Shown piece after piece: positions 21,580-29,322 of a stretch of 33,818 nt of DNA. The notes below the pieces were generated by a model, which worked only from the letters and a program-made list of their open reading frames with translations, was not told where the DNA came from and did not search any database. The position numbers and the translations under genes are program-made. Numbering within the stretch: position 1 is the stretch's first letter; each line of letters starts with the position of its first letter. This DNA is from a virus: the IMG/VR virus record IMGVR_UViG_3300022413_000007, positions 1-33,818 of that record; one strand, 5' to 3'.

Positions 21580-22098
21580 ACTTCTAAATTTATAATACAC
21601 ACAGGTTAAAGTACCTTCAGAACCTATAAGATATGCTGTATTGTTATCAGCCAAATCAACCTCTCCAAATTCAACCTCAGATTTAAGAAATCTATCAATA
21701 TGAGAATCTTCAACATCACCTGATTTTGTTAATCGGGTAGAAGAATTTGGTGACAACTCCCATAAAATTCTATTAATTTCATTCTCAAATAAATACCTTA
21801 CATCTCTTGATTCGGCTACTATTGTAATAACAATCTCCTCATTTACAGCATGTATCGTATCACTATTAACTTCATCTTGCCCTTGATTCTCTGTTAATTT
21901 ATTTAATGTGTTGAATAATATTTTATTAGGTCCTGATCTATCAAATTGAGCACGGTAATCAGGTTCATCTGTACCATTCTCAAATACAGGTGTTATTGAA
22001 TTAGTGTTTGAATTATCCCATTCTACAGTTGCGTGATACCATATTGTTTTATCAATTGGTTCTATAGTCCCTACTAGGTGACTAAATGTCACAGCCAT
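21577..22098 (-). CDS. Putative tail terminator/head-tail joining protein, 173 aa
   Basis: ATG 22098 (MAVTFSH) follows the preceding stop by two bases and is preferred to an upstream ATG (22125) inside that gene. An alpha/beta pattern with a long central helix (VRYLFENEINRILWEL) and a final TLTCVYYKF strand fits tail terminators, which normally lie just before the tube gene. Family assignment is by position. Confidence 0.55.
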   Translation of the reverse strand: MAVTFSHLVGTIEPIDKTIWYHATVEWDNSNTNSITPVFENGTDEPDYRAQFDRSGPNKILFNTLNKLTENQGQDEVNSDTIHAVNEEIVITIVAESRDVRYLFENEINRILWELSPNSSTRLTKSGDVEDSHIDRFLKSEVEFGEVDLADNNTAYLIGSEGTLTCVYYKFRS

Positions 22099-22100
22099 TA

Positions 22101-22415
22101 TTAAACAAACCTCATGTTTGCCCATCTAGAGGTTTCAGACTGTGATAATTGGTCTTTGATTGTACCCAACAATATATCAGCCATTTCTAGACAATCTTTT
22201 GGATCGGTTCTAGGATTTTCTACAAATTTTGATGCTATCCAATTACATGCATCGACTACTATTTGTGGAGGTGAAGTAAGATCTTCAGTTAGATTTAAAT
22301 ATCCATTTATTATACTTGTAGCATTTTGATTTGCTGTACTAACAATAGCAGGTGTAGTTGATTTAGATCCACCATATGCAAGAGCCATAATCCCGGCTTC
22401 AGTTCCATAAACCAT
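22101..22415 (-). CDS. Head-tail connector/adaptor-like protein, 104 aa
   Basis: All-helical (ANQNATSIINGYLNL, IVVDACNWIASKFVENP, CLEMADILLGTIKDQL) with the size and layout of HK97 gp6-type adaptors. It follows the capsid gene as expected. Late promoter at 22443-22450. Confidence 0.6.
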   Translation of the reverse strand: MVYGTEAGIMALAYGGSKSTTPAIVSTANQNATSIINGYLNLTEDLTSPPQIVVDACNWIASKFVENPRTDPKDCLEMADILLGTIKDQLSQSETSRWANMRFV

Positions 22416-22442
22416 ACCTATTTATACGCTAAAATTTTAAAT

Positions 22443-22450
22443 AGAAGTGT
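22443..22450 (-). promoter_or_regulatory. Late promoter element (connector), variant
   Basis: ACACTTCT followed by ATTTAAAA, 27 nt before ATG 22415. One base differs from the commonest octamer at position 2. Confidence 0.6.
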
Positions 22451-22454
22451 TTAT

Positions 22455-22673
22455 TTAATTCATGAAAGATGTTAATGTACCAACAGCATAAGACCCAATT
22501 AATCCCACTATGAAATAAAATTTCTGTCTTTTTGATACCTGATTTTCAGTTGATCTGGTTAAATGATTCTCTACATTTATCTCTAATTTCGTCAATCTAT
22601 CACACCCATCTCGTTGAATTCTCTCTATATTTTCTAGTTTATCGATAATTAACTTAAAGGTATCGTTATCCAT
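22455..22673 (-). CDS. XhlA-like small membrane protein, possible lysis accessory, 72 aa
   Basis: The N-terminal 45 residues form a coiled coil (LENIERIQRDGCDRLTKLE). A basic stretch (SKRQK) and one transmembrane helix (about 52-69) follow. This coil-then-span layout resembles haemolysin XhlA-like phage proteins. It uses a TATA promoter, not the late octamer. No endolysin is evident, and archaea lack murein, so any lysis role is tentative. Confidence 0.55.
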   Translation of the reverse strand: MDNDTFKLIIDKLENIERIQRDGCDRLTKLEINVENHLTRSTENQVSKRQKFYFIVGLIGSYAVGTLTSFMN

Positions 22674-22696
22674 ATAAGTATAGGCACGGTTTAGAG

Positions 22697-22704
22697 TATA
22701 TAAG
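22697..22704 (-). promoter_or_regulatory. TATA box for the XhlA-like gene
   Basis: CTTATATA on the minus strand, centred about 27 nt upstream of ATG 22673. Confidence 0.6.
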
Positions 22705-22740
22705 CATTGTTATTCATACGTGGCGTGTCTTATGATGTTC

Positions 22741-22778
22741 ATAAAAAATAAAAAAAGAATTTAGATTATCTCTAATCT
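22741..22778 (-). terminator. Intrinsic-type terminator of the capsid gene
   Basis: On the minus strand AGATTA-GAGA-TAATCT forms a perfect 6-bp hairpin over the stop codon, followed by a long T-rich run (22741-22762). It is the clearest terminator in the late region. Confidence 0.7.
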
Positions 22779-24670
22779 TGTTTGGATGAAACTATAGCGT
22801 AAGCAGTCTTGTCTAACTCATCTACACCGATTCTATGGGTAGCAACTAAGTTGACATATTGACCAGCGATTTCTTTATCCATTTCAATTTCCATTTCTCT
22901 CTGTGAAGCAAGTGCCCATGCCTTACCAGAAACAAATACTACGTTTCTGTAAGAGTTATTGGCTACTAACAACTCATTTGAAACCATGATCTCTACACCA
23001 AAGTATCTTGACAATAGGCCAAGGTCTGTGATTGAAGAGTCACCTTCTTGAATGAATCTGCTAATGTCACTATCGTTGATAAGACTATCATATGCTCGTG
23101 GAGATATGATTGCTACAACTCTCTCATTGACAGGGTTGTGTCCTCTTTCTTGTAGATAGCGTCTTGCAGTTGAGATACCTTCTTTTTGGAATTCTCCTAC
23201 AGTATCTTCAGCGGTGGTATCATTGATAAATGTACCGTCTTCACCGGAAATATGTGCTGGGAATCCTGCTGCTAATGCAGAAGTATCGTCATTGAAGTCA
23301 CTGTTGGTGTCAGCAATTGTTTGAACAATCAAGTTGTGCTCATCTTTGATAGCTGCAAGTCTCATTGTCTCTTTTAGAGTTTCAATGAATTTTGCTGGGA
23401 AATCTTCCATCTGTGATTTAAGTACTTGTTGGAGGATACCTCTTGGGCTACATGTAACATCGATTGCAGTTAAGGTGTGGGTACTTGCAGTGATGTCAGT
23501 TGATGTACTTTCTGTGATTGCACCAAATGATGCGACATCCATAGTCCAGAATTTTGCAGTGTTTTCACCAGTAGGAATTGCTTCAAATTGACCCATAGAT
23601 CTGATTGGTTCAAAAGTGTTGCTTCCTGGGATAACAATGATATCAGTAGAAAGTTTAACTCCTGGTATTGTACCGGATGTTGAAACTGCTTCTGTAACAG
23701 TGTTATGTGATCTTTCTGCGATCCAGTCTTCTTTGCTGATTTTCATAGTAACTTTACCAGAGTCTAATCCTTCTTTGATGAATTCAGGAGTGTATTTAGC
23801 CTCAGCAACTTTCCAATCAGGTACATCTGCACCTTCTTTTACTTGTGACTTTGGAGTCCACTCTGCTTTCATTTCAGATAGAACTTGAGCTTTTAGTTCA
23901 GTCTTTATGGCATCAACATCGATTGTCTCAGATTTTGTTTCTGGAACGTTTACGTTGACAGTTACATCTTTGTTCTCTGCGGCTGGTGCGGCTTCGGCTG
24001 GTTTGTCTACACATTCGCCAGAACCATTGTCGACCTTACCCTCTGGGCATGCCATTTCTTTGGCTTCTGGTGCTGCTACGACGGTTACTGGTACATCTAC
24101 GCATTTATCTCCGTCCCAAACTTTACCTACAGGGCATTCTTGCTCTGCTGTTTTACCTGCACAATCGCATTCGTGTTTGGATGTTTCTTGTGTCATGTGC
24201 TCTTTTTTATCTACATTCTCATTATCTGAAGTAATTATCTTTGGTGCTGCACATTCTAATTTTGTACATTTACCTTCTAAGATATTTAAGGATGATTCTG
24301 GAATACCAGGATTACTAACAATTGATAATTCTTGAGGAACGTTTAAAATTGGTGCTTCTGCACACTGTCCGTCTTTATGACATATAAAATCTGGTTCTGC
24401 TACAGATGCTCCGATTGATACCTTGTATGTACCTTTATCTACTTCTTTCTGAACGTCTTCATTTGTAATAGTAGCACGATATAGAACCTGTCTATCTTCT
24501 TCATTATACTCAAATGTTGCTTGACCTACTATTGCTTCAGGAGTTTGAATATGATTCCATCTTAAAGGTACAGTAACACCGTCAAATTTCTTTAATTCTT
24601 GCGGCCAATAAAATACATCATTCTCAGATAATCTAGGAAATAATGCTATACCTGAAATCTCTTTAGCCAT
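22772..24670 (-). CDS. Prohead protease-major capsid protein fusion, 632 aa
   Basis: Residues 1-140 resemble a prohead protease: VPLRWNHIQTPEAIVG (H40) and YKVSIGASV (S85) match the catalytic His and Ser regions of S78-type enzymes. Residues 140-235 are a Cys-rich linker with two copies of a CPxGKV...CVDxP motif. A charged helix (IKTELKAQVLSEMKAEW) may act as the scaffold-like delta domain. Residues about 270-632 are an HK97-fold capsid protein (ISPRAYDSLINDSDISRF, FGVEIMVSNEL, Arg/Glu-rich C-terminal strands). The protease probably cuts itself off during maturation. Confidence 0.82.
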   Translation of the reverse strand: MAKEISGIALFPRLSENDVFYWPQELKKFDGVTVPLRWNHIQTPEAIVGQATFEYNEEDRQVLYRATITNEDVQKEVDKGTYKVSIGASVAEPDFICHKDGQCAEAPILNVPQELSIVSNPGIPESSLNILEGKCTKLECAAPKIITSDNENVDKKEHMTQETSKHECDCAGKTAEQECPVGKVWDGDKCVDVPVTVVAAPEAKEMACPEGKVDNGSGECVDKPAEAAPAAENKDVTVNVNVPETKSETIDVDAIKTELKAQVLSEMKAEWTPKSQVKEGADVPDWKVAEAKYTPEFIKEGLDSGKVTMKISKEDWIAERSHNTVTEAVSTSGTIPGVKLSTDIIVIPGSNTFEPIRSMGQFEAIPTGENTAKFWTMDVASFGAITESTSTDITASTHTLTAIDVTCSPRGILQQVLKSQMEDFPAKFIETLKETMRLAAIKDEHNLIVQTIADTNSDFNDDTSALAAGFPAHISGEDGTFINDTTAEDTVGEFQKEGISTARRYLQERGHNPVNERVVAIISPRAYDSLINDSDISRFIQEGDSSITDLGLLSRYFGVEIMVSNELLVANNSYRNVVFVSGKAWALASQREMEIEMDKEIAGQYVNLVATHRIGVDELDKTAYAIVSSKQD

Positions 24671-24692
24671 ATGATATATAAAGGTTTATATA

Positions 24693-26108
24693 TTAGTCTT
24701 TAGAAGTAATTTCTTTTTTAGGCCTACCACGAGGTTTAGGCACTTTATTCTCAACTAGGTCTTTTAACTCTTCCATTTGTTGTTGCATTTGTGCTAATTG
24801 GGATTGTTGTTGTATTGGGTCTGTTGACTGTGCTGCTGGGCTTGGCTGTGTCGTCCTAAGATCATTGGTTGGAGTTACAGATGTGATAGGTGGGGTATCT
24901 GCCATGTCTTGTTCATCTACTTCAATGGTTGTCTTCTTAAGGAGATGTCTTCTGAATTCTGATCTTGAAATAACACCTTTCTCAAATAGAACAGCAATCT
25001 CAGCATTGCCTATTTCTGATTTTGATTCAATTTCAAAGGCTACCATTACATCATCTTCATCAGGTATCTTACCCAATGATTTAAGATAAGGCATTATAAT
25101 ATCTGATTTAATTTGACGTGCTATTTTCTTTTGAATTCTCTTGATTTTCCTGCCTAATACAGAATCAGTAATTTCTGCTGCTGCACGAGTAGTGAATTCA
25201 GCGTTAAAGAATCCTAATGGGAATTGTGAACCAGTTTCCATAATATTGGTCTGGAGATGTTCTACATATTTATCGAATTTAGCGGCTGGATTAACCTCGA
25301 ATACCTTAGCATCAAATTCTTTATCTGTGAGTATTTTGGCTCCTGCCTTCATCTTCTTGAATTCTGTCTCTTGTTGTTTAATCCATTCAGGACCAGAATC
25401 CTTAAATGTGATCATCATCATAGGTGAGGCATAACTATCAAATACCTTAACCATATCATCTTCCATTTTCCATTGATTTATAATAGGTGGTTGCATAAAT
25501 TCCCCGTCTATTTGTTTCTCAGCAAATAAAGCATGGTACAATCCACGTCCCCAGGCTTCTTTTCTGGTTTCAGTATATTTAAAATGAATAACTTCATCTT
25601 TATCTAATGGAATAGGAGCCTTCATAGAACTAGGCTCTGTAATATATTTATCTATATCACCTTGTTTATCTCTGGTTGCTAGAGTTACAGTAGCCATATC
25701 AACTTCTGTAAGATCTGCCATTTTAGGTTCTTTCTCAAACATCATATTACCTACATCATAGTAAGAGTATAATCCTGATTCTACCTTTCTTTCTAGTTCA
25801 ATATCTTTAATCCATTTGTTTATTAGTTTGTTTAATCCTGGTTGTTTTATCTTTACTCTTAATCCTGCTGCCATAGTGAGTTGTACATAGGTATCAGAAG
25901 ACAGTGTTAATCTAGGATCGTGATTAACCAGGAAGAATGCGGCTGCAAATGGTACTTCTGGTTTCTCTTCTCCATTGAATGTTTCCTTAGGCCTTGATTT
26001 ACCCTCTACAACTAAGACTGAAGGTGAGGCTGCTCTTTTCAAACTAACAATCTTGCGGTCAGATTCTTTAGCATAAGGATTCTTATATGGAGGATTATTT
26101 GACACCAT
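24693..26108 (-). CDS. Portal protein with C-terminal AT-hook-like motif, 471 aa
   Basis: Helical, with the portal-type segments ELERKVESGLYSYYDVGNMMFE, DEVIHFKYTETRKEAWGRGLYHAL and QFPLGFFNAEFTTRAAAEITDSVLGRKIKRIQ. It sits between terminase and capsid as usual. The C-terminus is Gln-rich and ends with KPRGRPKKE, an AT-hook-like minor-groove-binding motif. Late promoter at 26139-26146. Confidence 0.8.
   Translation of the reverse strand: MVSNNPPYKNPYAKESDRKIVSLKRAASPSVLVVEGKSRPKETFNGEEKPEVPFAAAFFLVNHDPRLTLSSDTYVQLTMAAGLRVKIKQPGLNKLINKWIKDIELERKVESGLYSYYDVGNMMFEKEPKMADLTEVDMATVTLATRDKQGDIDKYITEPSSMKAPIPLDKDEVIHFKYTETRKEAWGRGLYHALFAEKQIDGEFMQPPIINQWKMEDDMVKVFDSYASPMMMITFKDSGPEWIKQQETEFKKMKAGAKILTDKEFDAKVFEVNPAAKFDKYVEHLQTNIMETGSQFPLGFFNAEFTTRAAAEITDSVLGRKIKRIQKKIARQIKSDIIMPYLKSLGKIPDEDDVMVAFEIESKSEIGNAEIAVLFEKGVISRSEFRRHLLKKTTIEVDEQDMADTPPITSVTPTNDLRTTQPSPAAQSTDPIQQQSQLAQMQQQMEELKDLVENKVPKPRGRPKKEITSKD
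24702..24709 (-). promoter_or_regulatory. Late promoter element (capsid fusion)
   Basis: TTACTTCT, 31 nt before ATG 24670, inside the end of the portal gene. AATATATAAA follows as a TATA-like part. Confidence 0.65.
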
Positions 26109-26138
26109 TATATCATTAATTGACGGTATTTAATCAAT

Positions 26139-26146
26139 AGAAGTAT
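26139..26146 (-). promoter_or_regulatory. Late promoter element (portal)
   Basis: ATACTTCT, 30 nt before ATG 26108, overlapping the stop of the upstream gene. Confidence 0.65.
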
Positions 26147-26505
26147 TATACTAATTTGATATGCAGATCAGCAGATCCATTTACACCTACGGCTGATACT
26201 TGTGTACCTGTTTTCTCCAGTCGTATATTAACTTCACCATTTGCTTCTACAACAACCTTACCATTATCAGGTTTATATCTAAATGTACCTGACGCAGCAG
26301 TTACAATCTCTGTATCTTCACCATTATCATCTAGTGTAATTTTACCTTGTGAAATCATTCTAAAATCCAGATTGTAACCAGTTAAATCAAATGCTGTACT
26401 TAGTTCACGATCAGAGTATATAGTACCAGTTAAAGATAAAGCGTCTTCATCTGTGAAATCCTCTACACCCCATTCATGAGAATCTAGTTTTACATATAGT
26501 ACCAT
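26146..26505 (-). CDS. BppU N-terminal-like virion protein, 119 aa
   Basis: DLTGYNLDFRM, EIVTAASGTFRYKPD and VEANGEVNIRLEKTGT follow the beta pattern of the small BppU-N-like domain found in many phage structural operons, often as accessory fibre or baseplate parts. It lies upstream of the portal gene with its own late promoter, so high expression is likely; a capsid decoration role is an alternative. Confidence 0.6.
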   Translation of the reverse strand: MVLYVKLDSHEWGVEDFTDEDALSLTGTIYSDRELSTAFDLTGYNLDFRMISQGKITLDDNGEDTEIVTAASGTFRYKPDNGKVVVEANGEVNIRLEKTGTQVSAVGVNGSADLHIKLV

Positions 26506-26509
26506 AACG

Positions 26510-26517
26510 TTTATATT
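26510..26517 (+). promoter_or_regulatory. TATA box for the plus-strand wHTH gene
   Basis: TTTATATT preceded by ACG, centred 26 nt before ATG 26540. Confidence 0.6.
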
Positions 26518-26533
26518 CTGGTTAATTCTATAA

Positions 26534-26541
26534 AGAAGTAT
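26534..26541 (-). promoter_or_regulatory. Late promoter element (BppU-like gene)
   Basis: ATACTTCT, 28 nt before ATG 26505. It overlaps the divergent ATG at 26540. Confidence 0.7.
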
Positions 26542-26722
26542 GGATGATCTAAGAATAGAAATCTACAGAACCCTATCAACATACACAGATGAGGAAATAA
26601 TATCACAAATGAGAAAGACTCCAGCAATGGAAACACAGTTAGCATTATGTGAGAAATTTGAGATTATTAGAGAAGGTAATAAAGCATCAGTTTATATGTT
26701 GACAAATACGGGTAAAAAATAA
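26540..26722 (+). CDS. Winged-helix-like small protein, 60 aa
   Basis: Helix-helix-helix then a beta hairpin (FEIIREGNKASVYMLTNTGKK) is the pattern of a minimal archaeal winged helix. It is a candidate transcription factor; it starts divergently from a late gene, and the late octamer touches its start codon, so it might control or be controlled by that promoter. Leaderless from the TATA box at 26510. The stop overlaps the next ATG. Confidence 0.55.
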   Translation: MDDLRIEIYRTLSTYTDEEIISQMRKTPAMETQLALCEKFEIIREGNKASVYMLTNTGKK

Positions 26723-27060
26723 TGGGTAAACTATCAGAATTAAGAAAGGAATTAAAGGATTGTGAGGATGACGTTAGAATACGTGATCTTGAGAAAGAAA
26801 TCAATAAAATAGAACAATGGTGTATAGACAACGATAAAGGTAATGTTAAGGCATTAACAGTGTTTAGAATAGAGGCCGGACAAGAGGATATAAACAAGTG
26901 TAGTATATGTCAAACTAAACAAAAAGCACCTTGTATTTATAAGCATAAAATATATAATGGTGCAACTAGAAGAACATGTGAAAAATGTCATGTTTCTCTA
27001 GTCAAAGGAATAGAGTTATATAATAGTAATCATGGAACTAATATAAAGATTGAATGTTAG
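26722..27060 (+). CDS. Zinc-finger protein with coiled-coil N-terminus, 112 aa
   Basis: Residues 1-35 are a charged coiled coil. CSIC (61-64) and CEKC (89-92) form a zinc knuckle around a basic beta segment. Second gene of a three-gene plus-strand island inside the late region. Confidence 0.7.
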   Translation: MGKLSELRKELKDCEDDVRIRDLEKEINKIEQWCIDNDKGNVKALTVFRIEAGQEDINKCSICQTKQKAPCIYKHKIYNGATRRTCEKCHVSLVKGIELYNSNHGTNIKIEC

Positions 27061-27184
27061 AGATTGTACCCATCCATCTGAGAAAAGACATTACCATAAA
27101 CCAACCTTGTTTATATGCAAAGAATGTGGGGCTGGTATTAACGTTGCTGATAGAAAAGGACAGACTAATCTATTTAATAATTAA
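27050..27184 (+). CDS. Zinc-ribbon microprotein, 44 aa
   Basis: TTG start inside the preceding gene's end. C6, several His and CKECG (23-27) form a zinc site. It ends at TAA 27184, overlapping the 3' end of the convergent large terminase by 11 bases. This frame is preferred to the +1 frame starting at 27054, which lacks motifs and runs into the terminase. Confidence 0.6.
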   Translation: MNVRDCTHPSEKRHYHKPTLFICKECGAGINVADRKGQTNLFNN

Positions 27185-28583
27185 CACTCATATATCCTGC
27201 ACCAGTATGATTCATCCAAATACCACCTTGAAAGCAATCACCTAGATCGAATGGATTTGAGTTGTTTTTATCTGGTTGACCGTTTTTCTTATATCTGATA
27301 GTCTGTACCTGTTGTTTTAGTTTCTCATGTGTTGGATGTATACGTGCCCTTAACTTTGCTACTTGCATTGCTGCATATTGTGTCATTTGTTTACCATACT
27401 GATTGAATGCATATCCTGTTACAGTTAGATGTAATGTATCTCTCATATCTTTAATAATTTCTGGGTTTGCTGAATCAGATCCCCAATTGGTTATATTATA
27501 TAATTCGGATAATCTACCAATCTCTTCAATCATCTGTGTAGCACTCTTTCTTTCATAGTCTTTTGCAAAAATAGTATGGGGTATTCCACCTATATTCTGG
27601 AATAGAACAATACCAAAGTTAGATGAACCGAAACCAGCGTCTACAAACCCCCATCTCTTCTGTGATAAATCAGATGGTATGACAGAGTAGTTATCATGAG
27701 AAATAAGATCAACTGACTCTTGGTTATAAATATCACCAACATTAACACCCCATTGTCCTTGATATTCCATAGGATATGAGGGTAATGTCCTAGCCAATTC
27801 AACCTCTTTCTTATCGTATATGGAAGTCTTTGTAACAGGATCTTTCTTTAATCCCCATTTTTCATAGAATTCAAATTTAGTGTACTTACCAGGATTCTTA
27901 AATAATTCGTAAAAGAAACATTCTATAGATTCTCCAGGTGTGGATACCCAAATGGTGTAGGCACCTCCTTTAGCCATATACCTTTCTCCAACTTTCTGGA
28001 CAGGTTTATCATTTGTTCTTCTGGCAGAAAAGAATGCAGCCTCATCTCCAAAGAATACCGATACCCTAGGTAAACCTCTGGCGGCATCAATATTATTTGA
28101 TGGAAATGCCTCGACAGGACAGCCATTGATATTAAGCGAGTTGACTCCGTGATCGACATATTCTACATTACCTTTGTCACAGAACTTTTTAAACCTATCG
28201 ATTATCTTCTTGCCTAGATCATGTCCAGGACCTGTAACAATTACTACATGTTTACCAGCAAACCAAGGATCAGTTACACATTTCCAAATAATCCAAAGAC
28301 AGAAAAACTCAGTAATACCTAGACCAGTAGATTTATATACTGCTAACAATCTTTTTGATAAATCGTTTTGTCCTTTATCTAATGATTTTAACAGTACTTG
28401 TTCGTATTCATAAACAGGATGATATATACCATTCCTTTCAGGTCCACCATTAGGATAAAATATATGATGCCAGAAGCAACAATCTTCTTCTTCTGATAAT
28501 GGATTATAACACCAAAATTCTTTCGGGTAAACGATACCTTCTTCAATGAAACTAGTATCTAATACAGCCTTCTTAGAATCTAT
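27174..28583 (-). CDS. terL: Terminase large subunit, 469 aa, apparent ATA start
   Basis: ATPase motifs: KSTGLGIT as Walker A (84-91), VSVFFGDE as Walker B (D180, E181) and VSTPG as the coupling motif (213-217). Nuclease Asp residues are in FVDAGFG (D315), NWGSDSA (D370) and DLGD (D446/D449). The only canonical start, TTG at 28349, would leave just five residues before Walker A. The frame is open for 78 more codons upstream with plausible terminase sequence (FWCYNPL, YEYEQVLLKSL) but no ATG, GTG or TTG. It most likely begins at ATA 28583, which overlaps the small-terminase stop as ATAG, with AGAGGA about 10 nt upstream. Confidence 0.85.
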   Translation of the reverse strand: MDSKKAVLDTSFIEEGIVYPKEFWCYNPLSEEEDCCFWHHIFYPNGGPERNGIYHPVYEYEQVLLKSLDKGQNDLSKRLLAVYKSTGLGITEFFCLWIIWKCVTDPWFAGKHVVIVTGPGHDLGKKIIDRFKKFCDKGNVEYVDHGVNSLNINGCPVEAFPSNNIDAARGLPRVSVFFGDEAAFFSARRTNDKPVQKVGERYMAKGGAYTIWVSTPGESIECFFYELFKNPGKYTKFEFYEKWGLKKDPVTKTSIYDKKEVELARTLPSYPMEYQGQWGVNVGDIYNQESVDLISHDNYSVIPSDLSQKRWGFVDAGFGSSNFGIVLFQNIGGIPHTIFAKDYERKSATQMIEEIGRLSELYNITNWGSDSANPEIIKDMRDTLHLTVTGYAFNQYGKQMTQYAAMQVAKLRARIHPTHEKLKQQVQTIRYKKNGQPDKNNSNPFDLGDCFQGGIWMNHTGAGYMSVNY

Positions 28584-29155
28584 GCTTGTGAATCCTCTTG
28601 CCGTGGTTCTTCATCCTCCTCTTTAACAACTCTATTCTTAAATTTAGGATTATCACTAACATCTTTAAATTCTATCTTAGGTTGCTCTTCATCAGTTATG
28701 AGATTAAGACGATCTGTAAATACCTTTCTATCATTCTTATATTTCTTAACTGTTAATGGTAATTCTTTATCTGCTAATAAGGTAATTTGATCTACTGCCA
28801 TCCTATGTCTCATATTCATTAGTTTAATCCTATCTTCCATTTTCATACCTTTATCTTGTAAAAGTTTTGTAACCTCTGAAACTTCATTATCCATGAACTC
28901 TGATTTACGTACAAATTCTGCGGTGAATCTTTCTAATCCATCTATATCAATTGCGTTTTCAAGTTCGCCTTTAATTTTCTTAATCCAATACGCTACAGTT
29001 GGTATTGATATCGAACCACATTTTCTTTTGAATTCAGGATCAGAGTTTAATAGATCTGCTATATCCTTTTGAGAGTAATGAGCATAAACGTATAAATATC
29101 TAATTCTATCTCGTTTATAATCCTCTCTCTTTTTCTTAAGAGATTTCTCTTTCAC
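28580..29155 (-). CDS. Terminase small subunit-like protein, 191 aa
   Basis: A basic N-terminus precedes a helix-turn-helix (YSQKDIADLLNSD and SIPTVAYWIKKIK, about 28-68), then helical oligomerisation segments and an acidic tail. That is the usual small-terminase layout, and it overlaps the large terminase. GTG start at 29155 is supported by a TATA box 25 nt upstream. It would recognise the packaging site, possibly the structured region just upstream. Confidence 0.7.
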   Translation of the reverse strand: MKEKSLKKKREDYKRDRIRYLYVYAHYSQKDIADLLNSDPEFKRKCGSISIPTVAYWIKKIKGELENAIDIDGLERFTAEFVRKSEFMDNEVSEVTKLLQDKGMKMEDRIKLMNMRHRMAVDQITLLADKELPLTVKKYKNDRKVFTDRLNLITDEEQPKIEFKDVSDNPKFKNRVVKEEDEEPRQEDSQA

Positions 29156-29176
29156 GTTATAAGTTTATATACCTGA

Positions 29177-29184
29177 TATATAAG
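29177..29184 (-). promoter_or_regulatory. TATA box for the terminase operon
   Basis: CTTATATA on the minus strand, centred about 25 nt upstream of GTG 29155. No late octamer is present. Confidence 0.6.
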
Positions 29185-29229
29185 GTTATCTATGAAACAT
29201 TTATATTATAGACCTTCGTTATATTAAAC

Positions 29230-29322
29230 ATCCCAAGTTTCAATAAACTCTGTTGAGTCTAGGTTTGCACTGGGATCAAGCCCTTATTGCTGTGCACGGG
29301 ATAAGGGACAAAACCTATTTTT
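29230..29322 (+). ncRNA. Candidate pseudoknotted small RNA or packaging element
   Basis: Plus-strand layout: TATA-like TTTATATTA (about 29200-29208), then about 26 nt later ATCCCA (29230) pairing with TGGGAT (29271-29276). Inside are an AGTTT-CAAT-AAACT hairpin, the helix TAGGTTT/AAACCTA (29260-29266 with 29311-29317), the helix CCCTTAT/ATAAGGG (29281-29287 with 29301-29307) and TGCAC/GTGCA (29266-29270 with 29292-29296) as a pseudoknot. A TTTTT run follows. It lies between the tailspike stop and the terminase promoter, so a pac/cos site or a structured 3' end are alternatives. Confidence 0.45.

Noticed and set aside
23272-23292. Late octamer-like ATACTTCT inside the capsid gene
   Set aside because: No start codon at the expected distance downstream; a coding-sequence coincidence.
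23986-24335. Plus-strand ORFs opposite the capsid fusion linker
   Set aside because: Antisense products of the repetitive Cys/Pro-rich linker; compositionally odd and unsupported.
27054-27245. 63-codon plus-strand ORF overlapping the terminase end
   Set aside because: The alternative frame from TTG 27050 carries a proper zinc-binding pattern and ends at 27184; this one is an out-of-frame shadow.
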